From positions 1 through 30,137 of the forward strand of contig CAZMBH010000007.1 of assembly GCA_964564535.1 (NCBI GenBank): a stretch of DNA of 30,137 nt. Reading direction: 5' to 3'. Every line of letters begins with the position of its first letter. The stretch's first letter is position 1. This DNA comes from GWC2-37-13 sp964564535. GTDB taxonomy: Bacteria; Patescibacteriota; Microgenomatia; UBA1406; GWC2-37-13. This document shows positions 1 through 7,855 of the stretch, in pieces. The translations under genes were made by a program, and so were the position numbers. Under the pieces are notes generated by a model. It did not search any database, had not been told where the DNA came from, and saw only the letters and a list, made by a program, of their open reading frames with translations.

Positions 1-525
1 TTATTTTTTTAAAATTTCTAAATATTTTTCCACTCCGAGTGTTTTTAATTTTTCTGTTTTAGTCAGAACAGATTCTTTTTGTTTTGTGCGAAAATTATTT
101 AATTTTTCCGCCAGTTCTTTATTGGATGTCGAAAGAATTTGAACCGCCAAAAGGCCGGCATTTTTTGCTCCATTAATCCCTACGGTCGCGACAGGAATTC
201 CCGGAGGCATTTGAACAATTGAAAGCAGGGAATCAAGACCATCTAAAGATTTAGACTTAATCGGCACGCCAATGACAGGTAGCGGAAACATGGCGGCAAT
301 TACACCAGGGAGATGAGCAGCCCCGCCGGCTCCGGCGATAATTACTTTTATTCCTTTTTCAACGGCCGACTGTGCATATTCCCGGGTTGCCTCAAAAGTC
401 CGGTGGGCTGATAAAACAAGAACTTCATTATTAACTCCAAAATCGTTTAACACATCTACGGCTTCCTTCATGACTGTCAGATCAGAATCGCTTCCCATAA
501 TCACGGAAACAATAATATTTTTCAT
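1..525 (-). CDS. purE: N5-carboxyaminoimidazole ribonucleotide mutase PurE (class I)
   Basis: PurE moves the carboxylate of N5-CAIR to C4 to give CAIR in purine synthesis. The 174-residue protein is slightly longer than typical class I PurE. It shows the N-terminal GSDSD phosphate-binding motif (residues 11-15), the SAHR motif with the catalytic-type histidine at about residue 41, and the GGAAHLPG loop. These point to the bacterial class I enzyme, which normally needs PurK; PurK is not seen here and may lie outside the window. The ATG overlaps the purB stop by 4 bases (ATGA), so the two genes should be translationally coupled. This is the last pur gene visible. Its stop codon is the first three bases of the window, so the operon may continue to the left. 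Confidence 0.95.
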   Translation of the reverse strand: MKNIIVSVIMGSDSDLTVMKEAVDVLNDFGVNNEVLVLSAHRTFEATREYAQSAVEKGIKVIIAGAGGAAHLPGVIAAMFPLPVIGVPIKSKSLDGLDSLLSIVQMPPGIPVATVGINGAKNAGLLAVQILSTSNKELAEKLNNFRTKQKESVLTKTEKLKTLGVEKYLEILKK

Positions 526-1916
526 AGAGTTTTTATAATTTTTACTAATTTCTTAGCCCTTTCAGGGGCGTCGCCAATATGCGTTTCAACTTCCATTAAT
601 TTTTCCAATTGATTTTTATTTAGGTATTTGCTGATTAATTTATCTTCAGATAATAATTTCATCATGGGATTTTTTTTACCATTTTGAATATCGGTCCAGG
701 CGATCATAGAATTAATCCTTAAAGCTTCATGCATTTCCTGACGGTCAGCGCCATTTTTTACTGCTTCCAAGATAATTAATTCAGAAGCGGCAAATGACGC
801 ATACTGATTTAAATTAAAACTAATTCTTTCTTTATTAATAACTAAGTCACTAATAATTTTTTCTGCCGTCATTAAAATTTGATCCGTCGCTAAAAACGCT
901 TCGGCAATTACAATCCTTTTATTAGCTGAATCATCAAGTGTTCTCTCTAAATAGGAAAGGGAGGCGTTTTCACCGGCAACCTGAGGAAGAGTAGCAACAA
1001 AACGGGCAAGAGAACAAATGTTTTCGCTGTTGATAGGATTTTTTTTGAATGGCATAGCTGAGCTGCCTACCTGTTTTTTCCCAAACGGTTCTGACCACTC
1101 GCCGTAAAGAGGCGATTGTAAAATTCTCAGATCACCGGCAAATTTAGAAAGAGCCGAGGTCACCATGACCAATGCATTTAGAACGATAAAGTCAAAAAGA
1201 CGGGGATAAACTTGACCACTAATTAAAACTGAATCGATCCCGAGATCTTTCATTACTTTAGTTTCCAATTGGTTAAAAGTTGTAGTTTTATCTTTAAGTA
1301 ACTCTTTATAACTAGCTGCGGTTCCGACTGCCCCCTTCATTCCCTTTCCTTTAATATTTTTTTTAGCAAATTGAATAAACTCGTAAGCTGTTAATAGATC
1401 CTGTGCATAAAAAGACAAACGGTAGCCGACGGTCATCGGCTCTGCCGGCTGCAGGTGGGTATATCCAAGGCAGGGAAAATCTGAGTACTCATTAATTTTA
1501 TCAGCAATCAAATTAAGAATAACAACAACTTTTTTTTCAATAATTTCTAAAGCTTCCTTAATTCTGATCATATCGGCGTTATCAACGATATCCATGCTGG
1601 TTGCTCCTAAATGAATTTTTCCGCCGCCGACTTTCGCTTTATCGGCATATTCTTTGATAGCGGCTACTACGTCATGTTTAGTATCTTTTTCCAGTTCAAA
1701 AATTTTTTCTATATCAATATCTTTTTCGTTTTTTTTCAAATCGTCAAGTTCTTCTTTAGTGACCAGTCCGGCTTGATGTTGAGCTTCAGCCAGGGCAATC
1801 CAAATTTTTCTCCAAAGTTCATATTTATGTTTTTCGCTAAAGATCCTTCTCATCTCATCTGACCCATACCGCCAAGTAAAAGGGGATAAATATGCAGAAA
1901 AATCAAAAGTTTTCAT
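522..1916 (-). CDS. purB: Adenylosuccinate lyase PurB
   Basis: PurB cleaves SAICAR to AICAR plus fumarate, and adenylosuccinate to AMP plus fumarate. The 464-residue protein belongs to the fumarase/aspartase superfamily. It carries the signature loop GSSAMPFKKNP (roughly residues 280-290) with the catalytic serine, an N-terminal domain with the expected RYGSDEM-like substrate segment, and an HLQPAEP-type motif near residue 155. Length is normal for the family. The start codon shares one base with the stop of the preceding PurP paralogue (TAATG) and the end overlaps purE by 4 bases. AICAR made here is the substrate of the PurP enzyme encoded just upstream. Confidence 0.95.
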   Translation of the reverse strand: MKTFDFSAYLSPFTWRYGSDEMRRIFSEKHKYELWRKIWIALAEAQHQAGLVTKEELDDLKKNEKDIDIEKIFELEKDTKHDVVAAIKEYADKAKVGGGKIHLGATSMDIVDNADMIRIKEALEIIEKKVVVILNLIADKINEYSDFPCLGYTHLQPAEPMTVGYRLSFYAQDLLTAYEFIQFAKKNIKGKGMKGAVGTAASYKELLKDKTTTFNQLETKVMKDLGIDSVLISGQVYPRLFDFIVLNALVMVTSALSKFAGDLRILQSPLYGEWSEPFGKKQVGSSAMPFKKNPINSENICSLARFVATLPQVAGENASLSYLERTLDDSANKRIVIAEAFLATDQILMTAEKIISDLVINKERISFNLNQYASFAASELIILEAVKNGADRQEMHEALRINSMIAWTDIQNGKKNPMMKLLSEDKLISKYLNKNQLEKLMEVETHIGDAPERAKKLVKIIKTL

Positions 1917-3037
1917 TATGATAATATTTTAGCAAAATTATTTAATTTAATCGCCTCTTTAATTTCCATTGCGACTCGTTGACCAACTGATATAGGTTGT
2001 CCATATAGGTAATTCCCGTATGGAGTAGAGGAAATTCCAGGGGAACCTGGCATTCGTGGAGAAATATCGATAACGACAATATCTTTTTTAGGGGGGCCGG
2101 CGGTGATAATGCTTTGCAAAGCGAAGGGACCAATAATACCCGGGGCAAATAAATCCTGACTGGTTTTAACAAATCTTTCTCCCAATTCAAAGGCCTTCTC
2201 CAACATTGATTCCAGGACAGTGACAGCAATATGACCTGCCTCTTCGTATTTAACCTGAATTTTTTTGGAAACTTCATTTTGATATGAAGAGGGGATTTTC
2301 AGCAAGCCTTCGATATTTGTTTGTCGGCGCATATCAGTTCCCAGTAATTCCAACCGGTCGGAGACTGGCGAATAGAAAAAATTAAAATTAACCTGGACAC
2401 CAACAACAAATTCTTCAATAACCGCCTGTTTTAGTTGTTCTTCTGTAAAAACTCCATGTTCCAATTTTTCTTTAGTTTGACGGCTATAGTCCTGGTAACT
2501 TTCAGCTAAAAAGAAAGCTCTTTCGAAAACACGTTTTTTTTCCTGGACCTTAACCAAGCATAACCGGTCAATTTCTTCCGGATTTTTAAACTGTTTTGGA
2601 TATTTTATTCCTGACTTTTCCAGTAAATAATATTGATTTTCTTTTCTACCGCGTTCTTCTATTTTTAATAATTTACGGTTCCCGAACATCGGAACCTTAA
2701 AATCATTTTCAATCTTTTCATAATCAAAATTTAGATAAGCTTCAAATGAACGGTTAGGAACAAAAATAGAATTTTTTCCTAATAATTTTTTTTGAACTTC
2801 AGGTTTGAGCAAGTCAGAAAATTTATTAAGTGTTATTATTTCATCAACACAGCCTAAGGCGCCTTGGGTTTTATAATATTTTTCATAGGTTTTTTCCCTG
2901 CCTTTTTCAGTAATAACTAAAGTTCTAAAACCAAGGTTTTTGGCACCGCGGCAAACATCAAGGGCAGAATGAGAGCCGAGGGTAGCGATTGTTAACTTAC
3001 TTAAATTATATTTTTTTATAATCGACATTATCTTCAT
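1916..3037 (-). CDS. PurP-family protein with degenerate ATP-grasp site (second paralogue)
   Basis: This 373-residue protein is clearly homologous to archaeal PurP (FAICAR synthetase). It keeps the N-terminal TIATLGSHSAL segment (residues 16-26), VPMFGNRKLL, the EEFVVGVQVNFNFFYSP core and the C-terminal GQRVAMEIK helix. Residues that should bind ATP and metal are lost. The glycine-rich loop, GAAGGKG in the neighbouring copy, is replaced around residues 163-175 by a glycine-free stretch (VQEKKRVFERAFF). The PHGS motif reads PNRS. The EISAR...GTN metal-ligand segment reads DISPR...GSPG near residues 324-334. The reading frame is intact and lies inside the operon, so it is probably functional but not as a standard ligase. 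It may be a structural partner of the intact copy or may have a new role (inference). ATGs at 3037 or 3028 are both possible starts. Confidence 0.85.
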   Translation of the reverse strand: MKIMSIIKKYNLSKLTIATLGSHSALDVCRGAKNLGFRTLVITEKGREKTYEKYYKTQGALGCVDEIITLNKFSDLLKPEVQKKLLGKNSIFVPNRSFEAYLNFDYEKIENDFKVPMFGNRKLLKIEERGRKENQYYLLEKSGIKYPKQFKNPEEIDRLCLVKVQEKKRVFERAFFLAESYQDYSRQTKEKLEHGVFTEEQLKQAVIEEFVVGVQVNFNFFYSPVSDRLELLGTDMRRQTNIEGLLKIPSSYQNEVSKKIQVKYEEAGHIAVTVLESMLEKAFELGERFVKTSQDLFAPGIIGPFALQSIITAGPPKKDIVVIDISPRMPGSPGISSTPYGNYLYGQPISVGQRVAMEIKEAIKLNNFAKILS

Positions 3038-3050
3038 AATAAAACATGTT

Positions 3051-3139
3051 TGTCATCCCCGTGAAGACGGGGATCCAGTCTATGATTACATTTTAAAATG
3101 TATATTTAGCTTGGATTCCCGCCTACGCGGGAATGACAC
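3051..3139. repeat. REP/MITE-like inverted-repeat element between the two purP-family genes
   Basis: Two arms, about 3051-3080 (starting TGTCATCCCCGTGAAG) and 3110-3139 (ending GCGGGAATGACAC), are near-perfect inverted copies of each other. Each arm also contains its own short hairpin: CCCCGT-GAAG-ACGGGG and TTCCCGC-CTAC-GCGGGAA. The 14-base palindrome ACATTTTAAAATGT lies between them. The GTCATTCCCGCG...GCGGGAATCC core resembles a repeat that recurs in many unrelated bacterial genomes. It fills most of the only long gap in the purine operon and would be transcribed with it. It encodes nothing. Confidence 0.8.
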
Positions 3140-3149
3140 TAATACATCT

Positions 3150-4142
3150 TTAATCTAATATTTGGTTCAACCTGTTTTCATTAATTGCATTTTTAATTTC
3201 CCTAGCAATTCTTTTTCCCGTACTCATCGGTTCATTATAAAGTAAATCTGAATATGGTGAACCCTCAATAAAAAGATTAGTTCCTGCCACAATTCTAGCC
3301 GATATTTCAATCACATAAAATTTTTGATCGGGCGTGATAATAGTTTCTAGGCAAAACGGACCAAATAAACCTTTTTTATTGATTAATTCCTGTGATTGTC
3401 TAACGACTTTTTCTCCCATTAAATATGCTTCCGGAAGCATTGATTCTCTCAAAACCAAAGGACTATTACCGACGACGACGTAACTCGGATCAACATTAAA
3501 AGGAATTCTCCCCAAAGCATCGACATTTGTTTCATATCTCCGGTCCATACTTAAAATTTCCAGACTTTTTGTCAATGGAGAATAAAAATAATGAATATAA
3601 AGCGGAACGCCAACAACATATTGTTGAATAATATATTGTTTATTTTTGAATGTCTTAATTTTTTCTTTCAAATCTGCTTTGTTATTAACGAGAAAATATC
3701 CTTTACCGCCGGCTGCCCCAAAAGATTTTATAATAACCGGAAATCTAACACCGTCAATATTTTTATATTCCTCAGGTGTGTTTATCCCGGATTTTTTTAA
3801 CCATTCACCTTGTTTAACCCGGTCAAATTCAAAATCAAGTACCTTTTTATTACCAAAATATGGCAGGGTCATTTTTTTATTTCCTTCCATTCCCAGATAA
3901 GCGACGAAAGAGCCATGAGGGATAACTATGATATTTTTATCACGTAGTTTTTTTTCGATTTCGGGAAATTCCGAAAAAGAATTTATTCCGACAATCTCAT
4001 CAATAAACGAATATCGTTTATAAAAAGAAATTTGCTTATTAAGTGCAATTACAAGAGTTCTAAATCCTTCGTCTTTAGCCCCCTTTAAAATTTGAAGGGC
4101 TGAATGGCTACCAAGTGTTACAATAGTAAATTGATCACTCAT
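3150..4142 (-). CDS. purP: Formate-dependent FAICAR synthetase PurP (archaeal type)
   Basis: PurP ligates formate to AICAR using ATP and yields FAICAR. It replaces the folate-dependent transformylase half of PurH. The 330-residue sequence matches the archaeal family throughout: TIVTLGSHSAL (residues 6-16), IPHGSFVAYLG (74-84), the ATP-grasp glycine-rich loop GAAGGKG (142-148), HYFYSPL (184-190), MDRRYETNVD (199-208), LRESMLP (231-237), and the metal-binding EISAR...GTN segment (279-289). All expected catalytic elements are present, unlike the paralogue that follows. It starts 2 bases after purQ. An archaeal-type enzyme inside an otherwise bacterial pathway suggests horizontal acquisition. FAICAR would still need an IMP cyclohydrolase, which is not in the window. 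Confidence 0.9.
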   Translation of the reverse strand: MSDQFTIVTLGSHSALQILKGAKDEGFRTLVIALNKQISFYKRYSFIDEIVGINSFSEFPEIEKKLRDKNIIVIPHGSFVAYLGMEGNKKMTLPYFGNKKVLDFEFDRVKQGEWLKKSGINTPEEYKNIDGVRFPVIIKSFGAAGGKGYFLVNNKADLKEKIKTFKNKQYIIQQYVVGVPLYIHYFYSPLTKSLEILSMDRRYETNVDALGRIPFNVDPSYVVVGNSPLVLRESMLPEAYLMGEKVVRQSQELINKKGLFGPFCLETIITPDQKFYVIEISARIVAGTNLFIEGSPYSDLLYNEPMSTGKRIAREIKNAINENRLNQILD

Positions 4143-4144
4143 AG

Positions 4145-4912
4145 TTATTTAAAATAGTTTACCCCATTTTTGAATATTTGTAATCCTTGTCCGAATTCCG
4201 GTAATTTTTTTCCTTCCCGTAAATATTTTTCTTTAAGATATGGCCAGTTGGGAAGCTGGGTAAAAAACATTGCACGTTCAGGATGGGGCATTAAGCCAAA
4301 AATTTTCTTGCTTTCATCGGTAATTCCGGCAATTCTTTGTATAGTTCCAGTTGGATTGATATTTGAATATTTCAAAGCAATTAAATTTTTATTATTTATT
4401 TGTTTTAATATTTCCGCCGACGCAAAAAACTTTCCTTCACCATGAGCAATTGGTAGAGAAATTTCTTTGATTCCTGCAAGCCAGGGTGTGTTGTTCTCAA
4501 CTTTTAAATCAAACCAACCTGTTGTGTATCTGGCTGATTCATTTGGAAGCAGGGCAACCTGACGTTCACCATAATTTCTATTAAGAGCTGGAACCAATCC
4601 GAGATTAACTAAAACCTGAAAACCGTTACAAATTCCTATAACCAGTTTATCTTTTGAAACAAATTTTGAAATATTTTTCCAAAGATGGTTTCTGAGTTTT
4701 AAACCATAAGCATTTCCTGAACCGGTGTCGTCTCCATAGGCAAATCCTCCGGGAATGGCCATAATCTGGAAATCATTAATAATATTTTTATTTTTTATTA
4801 AATCATTAATATGAATAATTTGCCCTATGCCCCCGGCCAACTCAAAAGCATACTTCGTTTCATCCTCACAGTTTAAGCCGTAACCCGATAATATTAAAAC
4901 TTTTGGCTTCAT
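4145..4912 (-). CDS. purQ: Phosphoribosylformylglycinamidine synthase, glutaminase subunit PurQ
   Basis: PurQ hydrolyses glutamine and passes ammonia to PurL for the FGAR to FGAM step. The 255-residue class I amidotransferase carries the nucleophile elbow GICNGFQ with Cys95, the PGGFAYGDD oxyanion segment (54-62), and the catalytic His210 and Glu212 in MPHPE. The PIAHGEGKF motif (154-162) is typical of PurQ. The protein is a little longer than the usual stand-alone subunit of about 220-230 residues. It begins 3 bases after the purL stop and ends 2 bases before purP, consistent with stoichiometric production with PurL. Confidence 0.94.
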   Translation of the reverse strand: MKPKVLILSGYGLNCEDETKYAFELAGGIGQIIHINDLIKNKNIINDFQIMAIPGGFAYGDDTGSGNAYGLKLRNHLWKNISKFVSKDKLVIGICNGFQVLVNLGLVPALNRNYGERQVALLPNESARYTTGWFDLKVENNTPWLAGIKEISLPIAHGEGKFFASAEILKQINNKNLIALKYSNINPTGTIQRIAGITDESKKIFGLMPHPERAMFFTQLPNWPYLKEKYLREGKKLPEFGQGLQIFKNGVNYFK

Positions 4913-4915
4913 ATT

Positions 4916-7855
4916 TTAATAATCTTTAAATGTTGATTTGTAATTATTTTCTATTTTTTCAAGATCTAAATTGACAATAGTTTTATTATCTAAACCTTTA
5001 ATTACTAGTTTTTGATTATTGGTGACCTGGCCAATTAGTATTAATTGATTACCTTTCATAATTTTTTCAAAACTAGTTTTGTTTTTTGGGTTAACAGTTA
5101 TGAGTATTCTTCCTTGAGATTCAGAGAATAAGGCGAAATCATTCCGGGAAACTTTACCGGGAAGATTGATAAGTGAAATTTCTATTCCTAATTTTCCAGC
5201 TAGCGATGTTTTTGCCAGGGCAACTCCTAATCCTCCCCGAGTAATACTTATTGCTGAAGAAATTAATTGTTTTTGGCTGGCTTTGAAAAAATTTAAATAC
5301 ATTTTTTTGTTTTTTTGTCCGTCGACTTTAGGGGCATTATTACCGACTGAATTATTCATGGCGAAATATTCCGATCCACCTAATTCTTCTTTAGTTTCGC
5401 CAAGAATATAGACCAGGTCACCGGGAAATTTAACATCAATTGAAATAGTTTTTAAAACATCTTCGATTAATCCTATTGAGGATATAAGTAAAGTCGGGGG
5501 AACAGATATTTTTATTGGATCACCTTTTTCATCATAGCCTTTAAAGTCATTAAACATACTATCTTTTCCGGAAATGTAGGGAGTTTCATAAATTTTGGCA
5601 AAATCGTAGCAGGCTTTAGCGGCTTCTTTTAACTGATAAAGTCTTTGCGGATCATTAGAACTGCACCAACAAAAATTATCAAGGAGATGGATCTTGTCAA
5701 TATCAACTCCGGCGGCGACTAAGTTTCTAACAGCTGTATCGATACTGGAACTGGCCATTTGATAACAATCAATTTCACTGTAGGAAGGATATAATCCTTG
5801 GGAAATTGCTACTGCATGATTGGAGTTGAATATTGGTTTTACCACAGAAGTTTCTCCATTAATTTTTCCTTTACCTTGTAAGGGTTTAATAACAGAATTT
5901 GCTTGAACCTCATGATCATATTGTTTGGAAATAAATTCGAAACCAGTAATATTTGATCTTCTTATCATTGTCAATAAAACTTCATTTAAATTTTTCATTT
6001 CAGGAATAGAAGGTTCTTTAAAAGTTGTTTTAATTAATTTAGTTTTCATTGGACGAACAGGTAACCCGTCATGAAGAAATTTCATATCAATATCCATAAT
6101 GGTTTTTTTGTGATATTTTACAATGCAGCGATTACTATTATTAAATTCGCCGATTATTTTTGCCTCAACGTCACGACTGATCATTAGCTCTGAAAATTTT
6201 TTCCATTTATTTTTTGGAACGGCAAGAGTCATTCTTTCCTGAGATTCTGATACCCAAATTTTCCAAGGTTCAAGTCCCGGATATTTTAAGGGGACATTTT
6301 CCAAATTGACGATACATCCGTTTGACTCTTTGGCCATTTCGGCAACAGAACAAGAGATACCTCCCGCACCGTTATCAGTAATACTGTTGTAAAGATGAAG
6401 ATCGCGGGCTTCCTTAACAACAGCGTCACTTAATTTTTTTTGGGTAATTGGATCGCCAATTTGAACAGCGCCGGCCGGGCTACCGGAGGATAAAGCTTCG
6501 GAAGAAAAGGTTGCCCCATGGATTCCATCCTGGCCGACACGACCACCAATGACAACGATGTAGTCACCAGGTCGAGCTTTTTTTACAGCGGAAGATTTAA
6601 TAGGTAATAATCCCATTGTTCCGACGAAGACCAAAGGCTTACCCTGATAATTATTGTTAAAATATAAAAATCCCTGAGGTGTTGGAATACCTGAACAGTT
6701 TCCTCCGGAATTTACTCCGGCAACGACGCCGTCCAAAATCCGACGCGGGGACAGTAATGGTTGTTTTTTTTCTTGATCACGGAAAATAGAGGATTTTAAA
6801 TTTGGATCAGCGAAGCAAAATCCATAGTAGTTAACAATTGGTTTAGCGCCCATATCAAAACCAATCGCGTCCCGGTTAACTCCAACAATTCCCGTAATCG
6901 CCCCACCAAATGGGTCAAGAGCGGATGGGCTATTATGAGTCTCGACTTTGTGGGAGACAATATAATCTTTATCAAATTTAAAAGCTCCGGAATTATCAGT
7001 AAAGACTGAAGTGCAAAGATCTTTTTTACCTTTTTTTGCTCTTATTTCAACTGTAGCTCTTTTTATAAAATGATCAAATAGTCCATCTTTTATTTCATCA
7101 ATCGGATCGGCAAAAATTGTGTGGTGGCAATGTTCGGACCAGGTTTGGGCAATTGATTCAAGTTCGATATCGGTTGGATTTCTTCCTAATTTTTTAAAAT
7201 ATTTTTTTATTTCTTTCATGTAGGCAAGGTCAAGAGCAAGGGGGCCACGAGTTGATCCGTCTTTATTTTTAATTCCTGATTTTCCAATTTTTACCAACTC
7301 TTCATCGGAGACATTCAAATCAACGACATCAACTTGGTCTTCGGAAGATAAATTTACCTGAGGAACAATTTTATCCATTCCTTTATCTTTCAGATAATCT
7401 TTTTGACTTTTAAAATGAACCCTGTTAATAAGCGGATTAATTAAACCGAGAGAAATTTCTTTAATCTGTTTTTCATCAAGCTTTCCATCAATAAGTAATA
7501 ACTGAGAAGTAAAAACTCCCTCGTCACCATTAAATTTTATCTTTAGTTGGTCTTTAATAATTTCTTTAACAGTGTTGGCGACGTTATCAGTGACTCCTGG
7601 TAAAAATCCTGTTTCAACTCCCAAGGAAAATTTATTAATTAAAGTTGGTCGATTTATTTTAAAATCCTGGTAAACAGGATTTGTTAAAGAAGAAGCGATT
7701 TGTTCTAATTGGTTTTGGTTAAGATCTTTTTTAATTGTATAGACGTCAATTAAAAAAACTTCTTCTATATTTTTATTTGTATTATGAAGTTGATTTTTTT
7801 TTAACTTTGCGCGAGTATCGGGTATTCTTGAAATTATCTCAATTCTGTTAATCAT
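4916..7855 (-). CDS. purL: Phosphoribosylformylglycinamidine synthase PurSL fusion
   Basis: This is the synthase subunit that converts FGAR to FGAM with ATP and ammonia. At about 979 residues it lies between the small PurL (about 740) and the large single-chain form (about 1300). The first 150 or so residues form a PurS-like region that appears to contain two related halves. The catalytic body follows, with QTWSEHCHH (about residue 240), VETHNSPSALDPFGGA, NSGGNCSGIP and DNGAGG motifs. The glutaminase is separate (PurQ). I placed the start at the ATG at 7855, which overlaps the purD stop and has a GGAG Shine-Dalgarno upstream. A TTG four codons earlier is less likely. Confidence 0.92.
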   Translation of the reverse strand: MINRIEIISRIPDTRAKLKKNQLHNTNKNIEEVFLIDVYTIKKDLNQNQLEQIASSLTNPVYQDFKINRPTLINKFSLGVETGFLPGVTDNVANTVKEIIKDQLKIKFNGDEGVFTSQLLLIDGKLDEKQIKEISLGLINPLINRVHFKSQKDYLKDKGMDKIVPQVNLSSEDQVDVVDLNVSDEELVKIGKSGIKNKDGSTRGPLALDLAYMKEIKKYFKKLGRNPTDIELESIAQTWSEHCHHTIFADPIDEIKDGLFDHFIKRATVEIRAKKGKKDLCTSVFTDNSGAFKFDKDYIVSHKVETHNSPSALDPFGGAITGIVGVNRDAIGFDMGAKPIVNYYGFCFADPNLKSSIFRDQEKKQPLLSPRRILDGVVAGVNSGGNCSGIPTPQGFLYFNNNYQGKPLVFVGTMGLLPIKSSAVKKARPGDYIVVIGGRVGQDGIHGATFSSEALSSGSPAGAVQIGDPITQKKLSDAVVKEARDLHLYNSITDNGAGGISCSVAEMAKESNGCIVNLENVPLKYPGLEPWKIWVSESQERMTLAVPKNKWKKFSELMISRDVEAKIIGEFNNSNRCIVKYHKKTIMDIDMKFLHDGLPVRPMKTKLIKTTFKEPSIPEMKNLNEVLLTMIRRSNITGFEFISKQYDHEVQANSVIKPLQGKGKINGETSVVKPIFNSNHAVAISQGLYPSYSEIDCYQMASSSIDTAVRNLVAAGVDIDKIHLLDNFCWCSSNDPQRLYQLKEAAKACYDFAKIYETPYISGKDSMFNDFKGYDEKGDPIKISVPPTLLISSIGLIEDVLKTISIDVKFPGDLVYILGETKEELGGSEYFAMNNSVGNNAPKVDGQKNKKMYLNFFKASQKQLISSAISITRGGLGVALAKTSLAGKLGIEISLINLPGKVSRNDFALFSESQGRILITVNPKNKTSFEKIMKGNQLILIGQVTNNQKLVIKGLDNKTIVNLDLEKIENNYKSTFKDY

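Noticed and set aside
1611..1862. Plus-strand open frames inside purB, purP, purL and other genes
   Set aside because: They are antisense or shifted shadows of well-recognised genes, without family features or plausible ribosome binding sites.
3051..3139. CRISPR-like or riboswitch element between the purP genes
   Set aside because: There are only two inverted arms and no direct repeat-spacer series. The sequence matches a general intergenic repeat and shows no purine riboswitch core.
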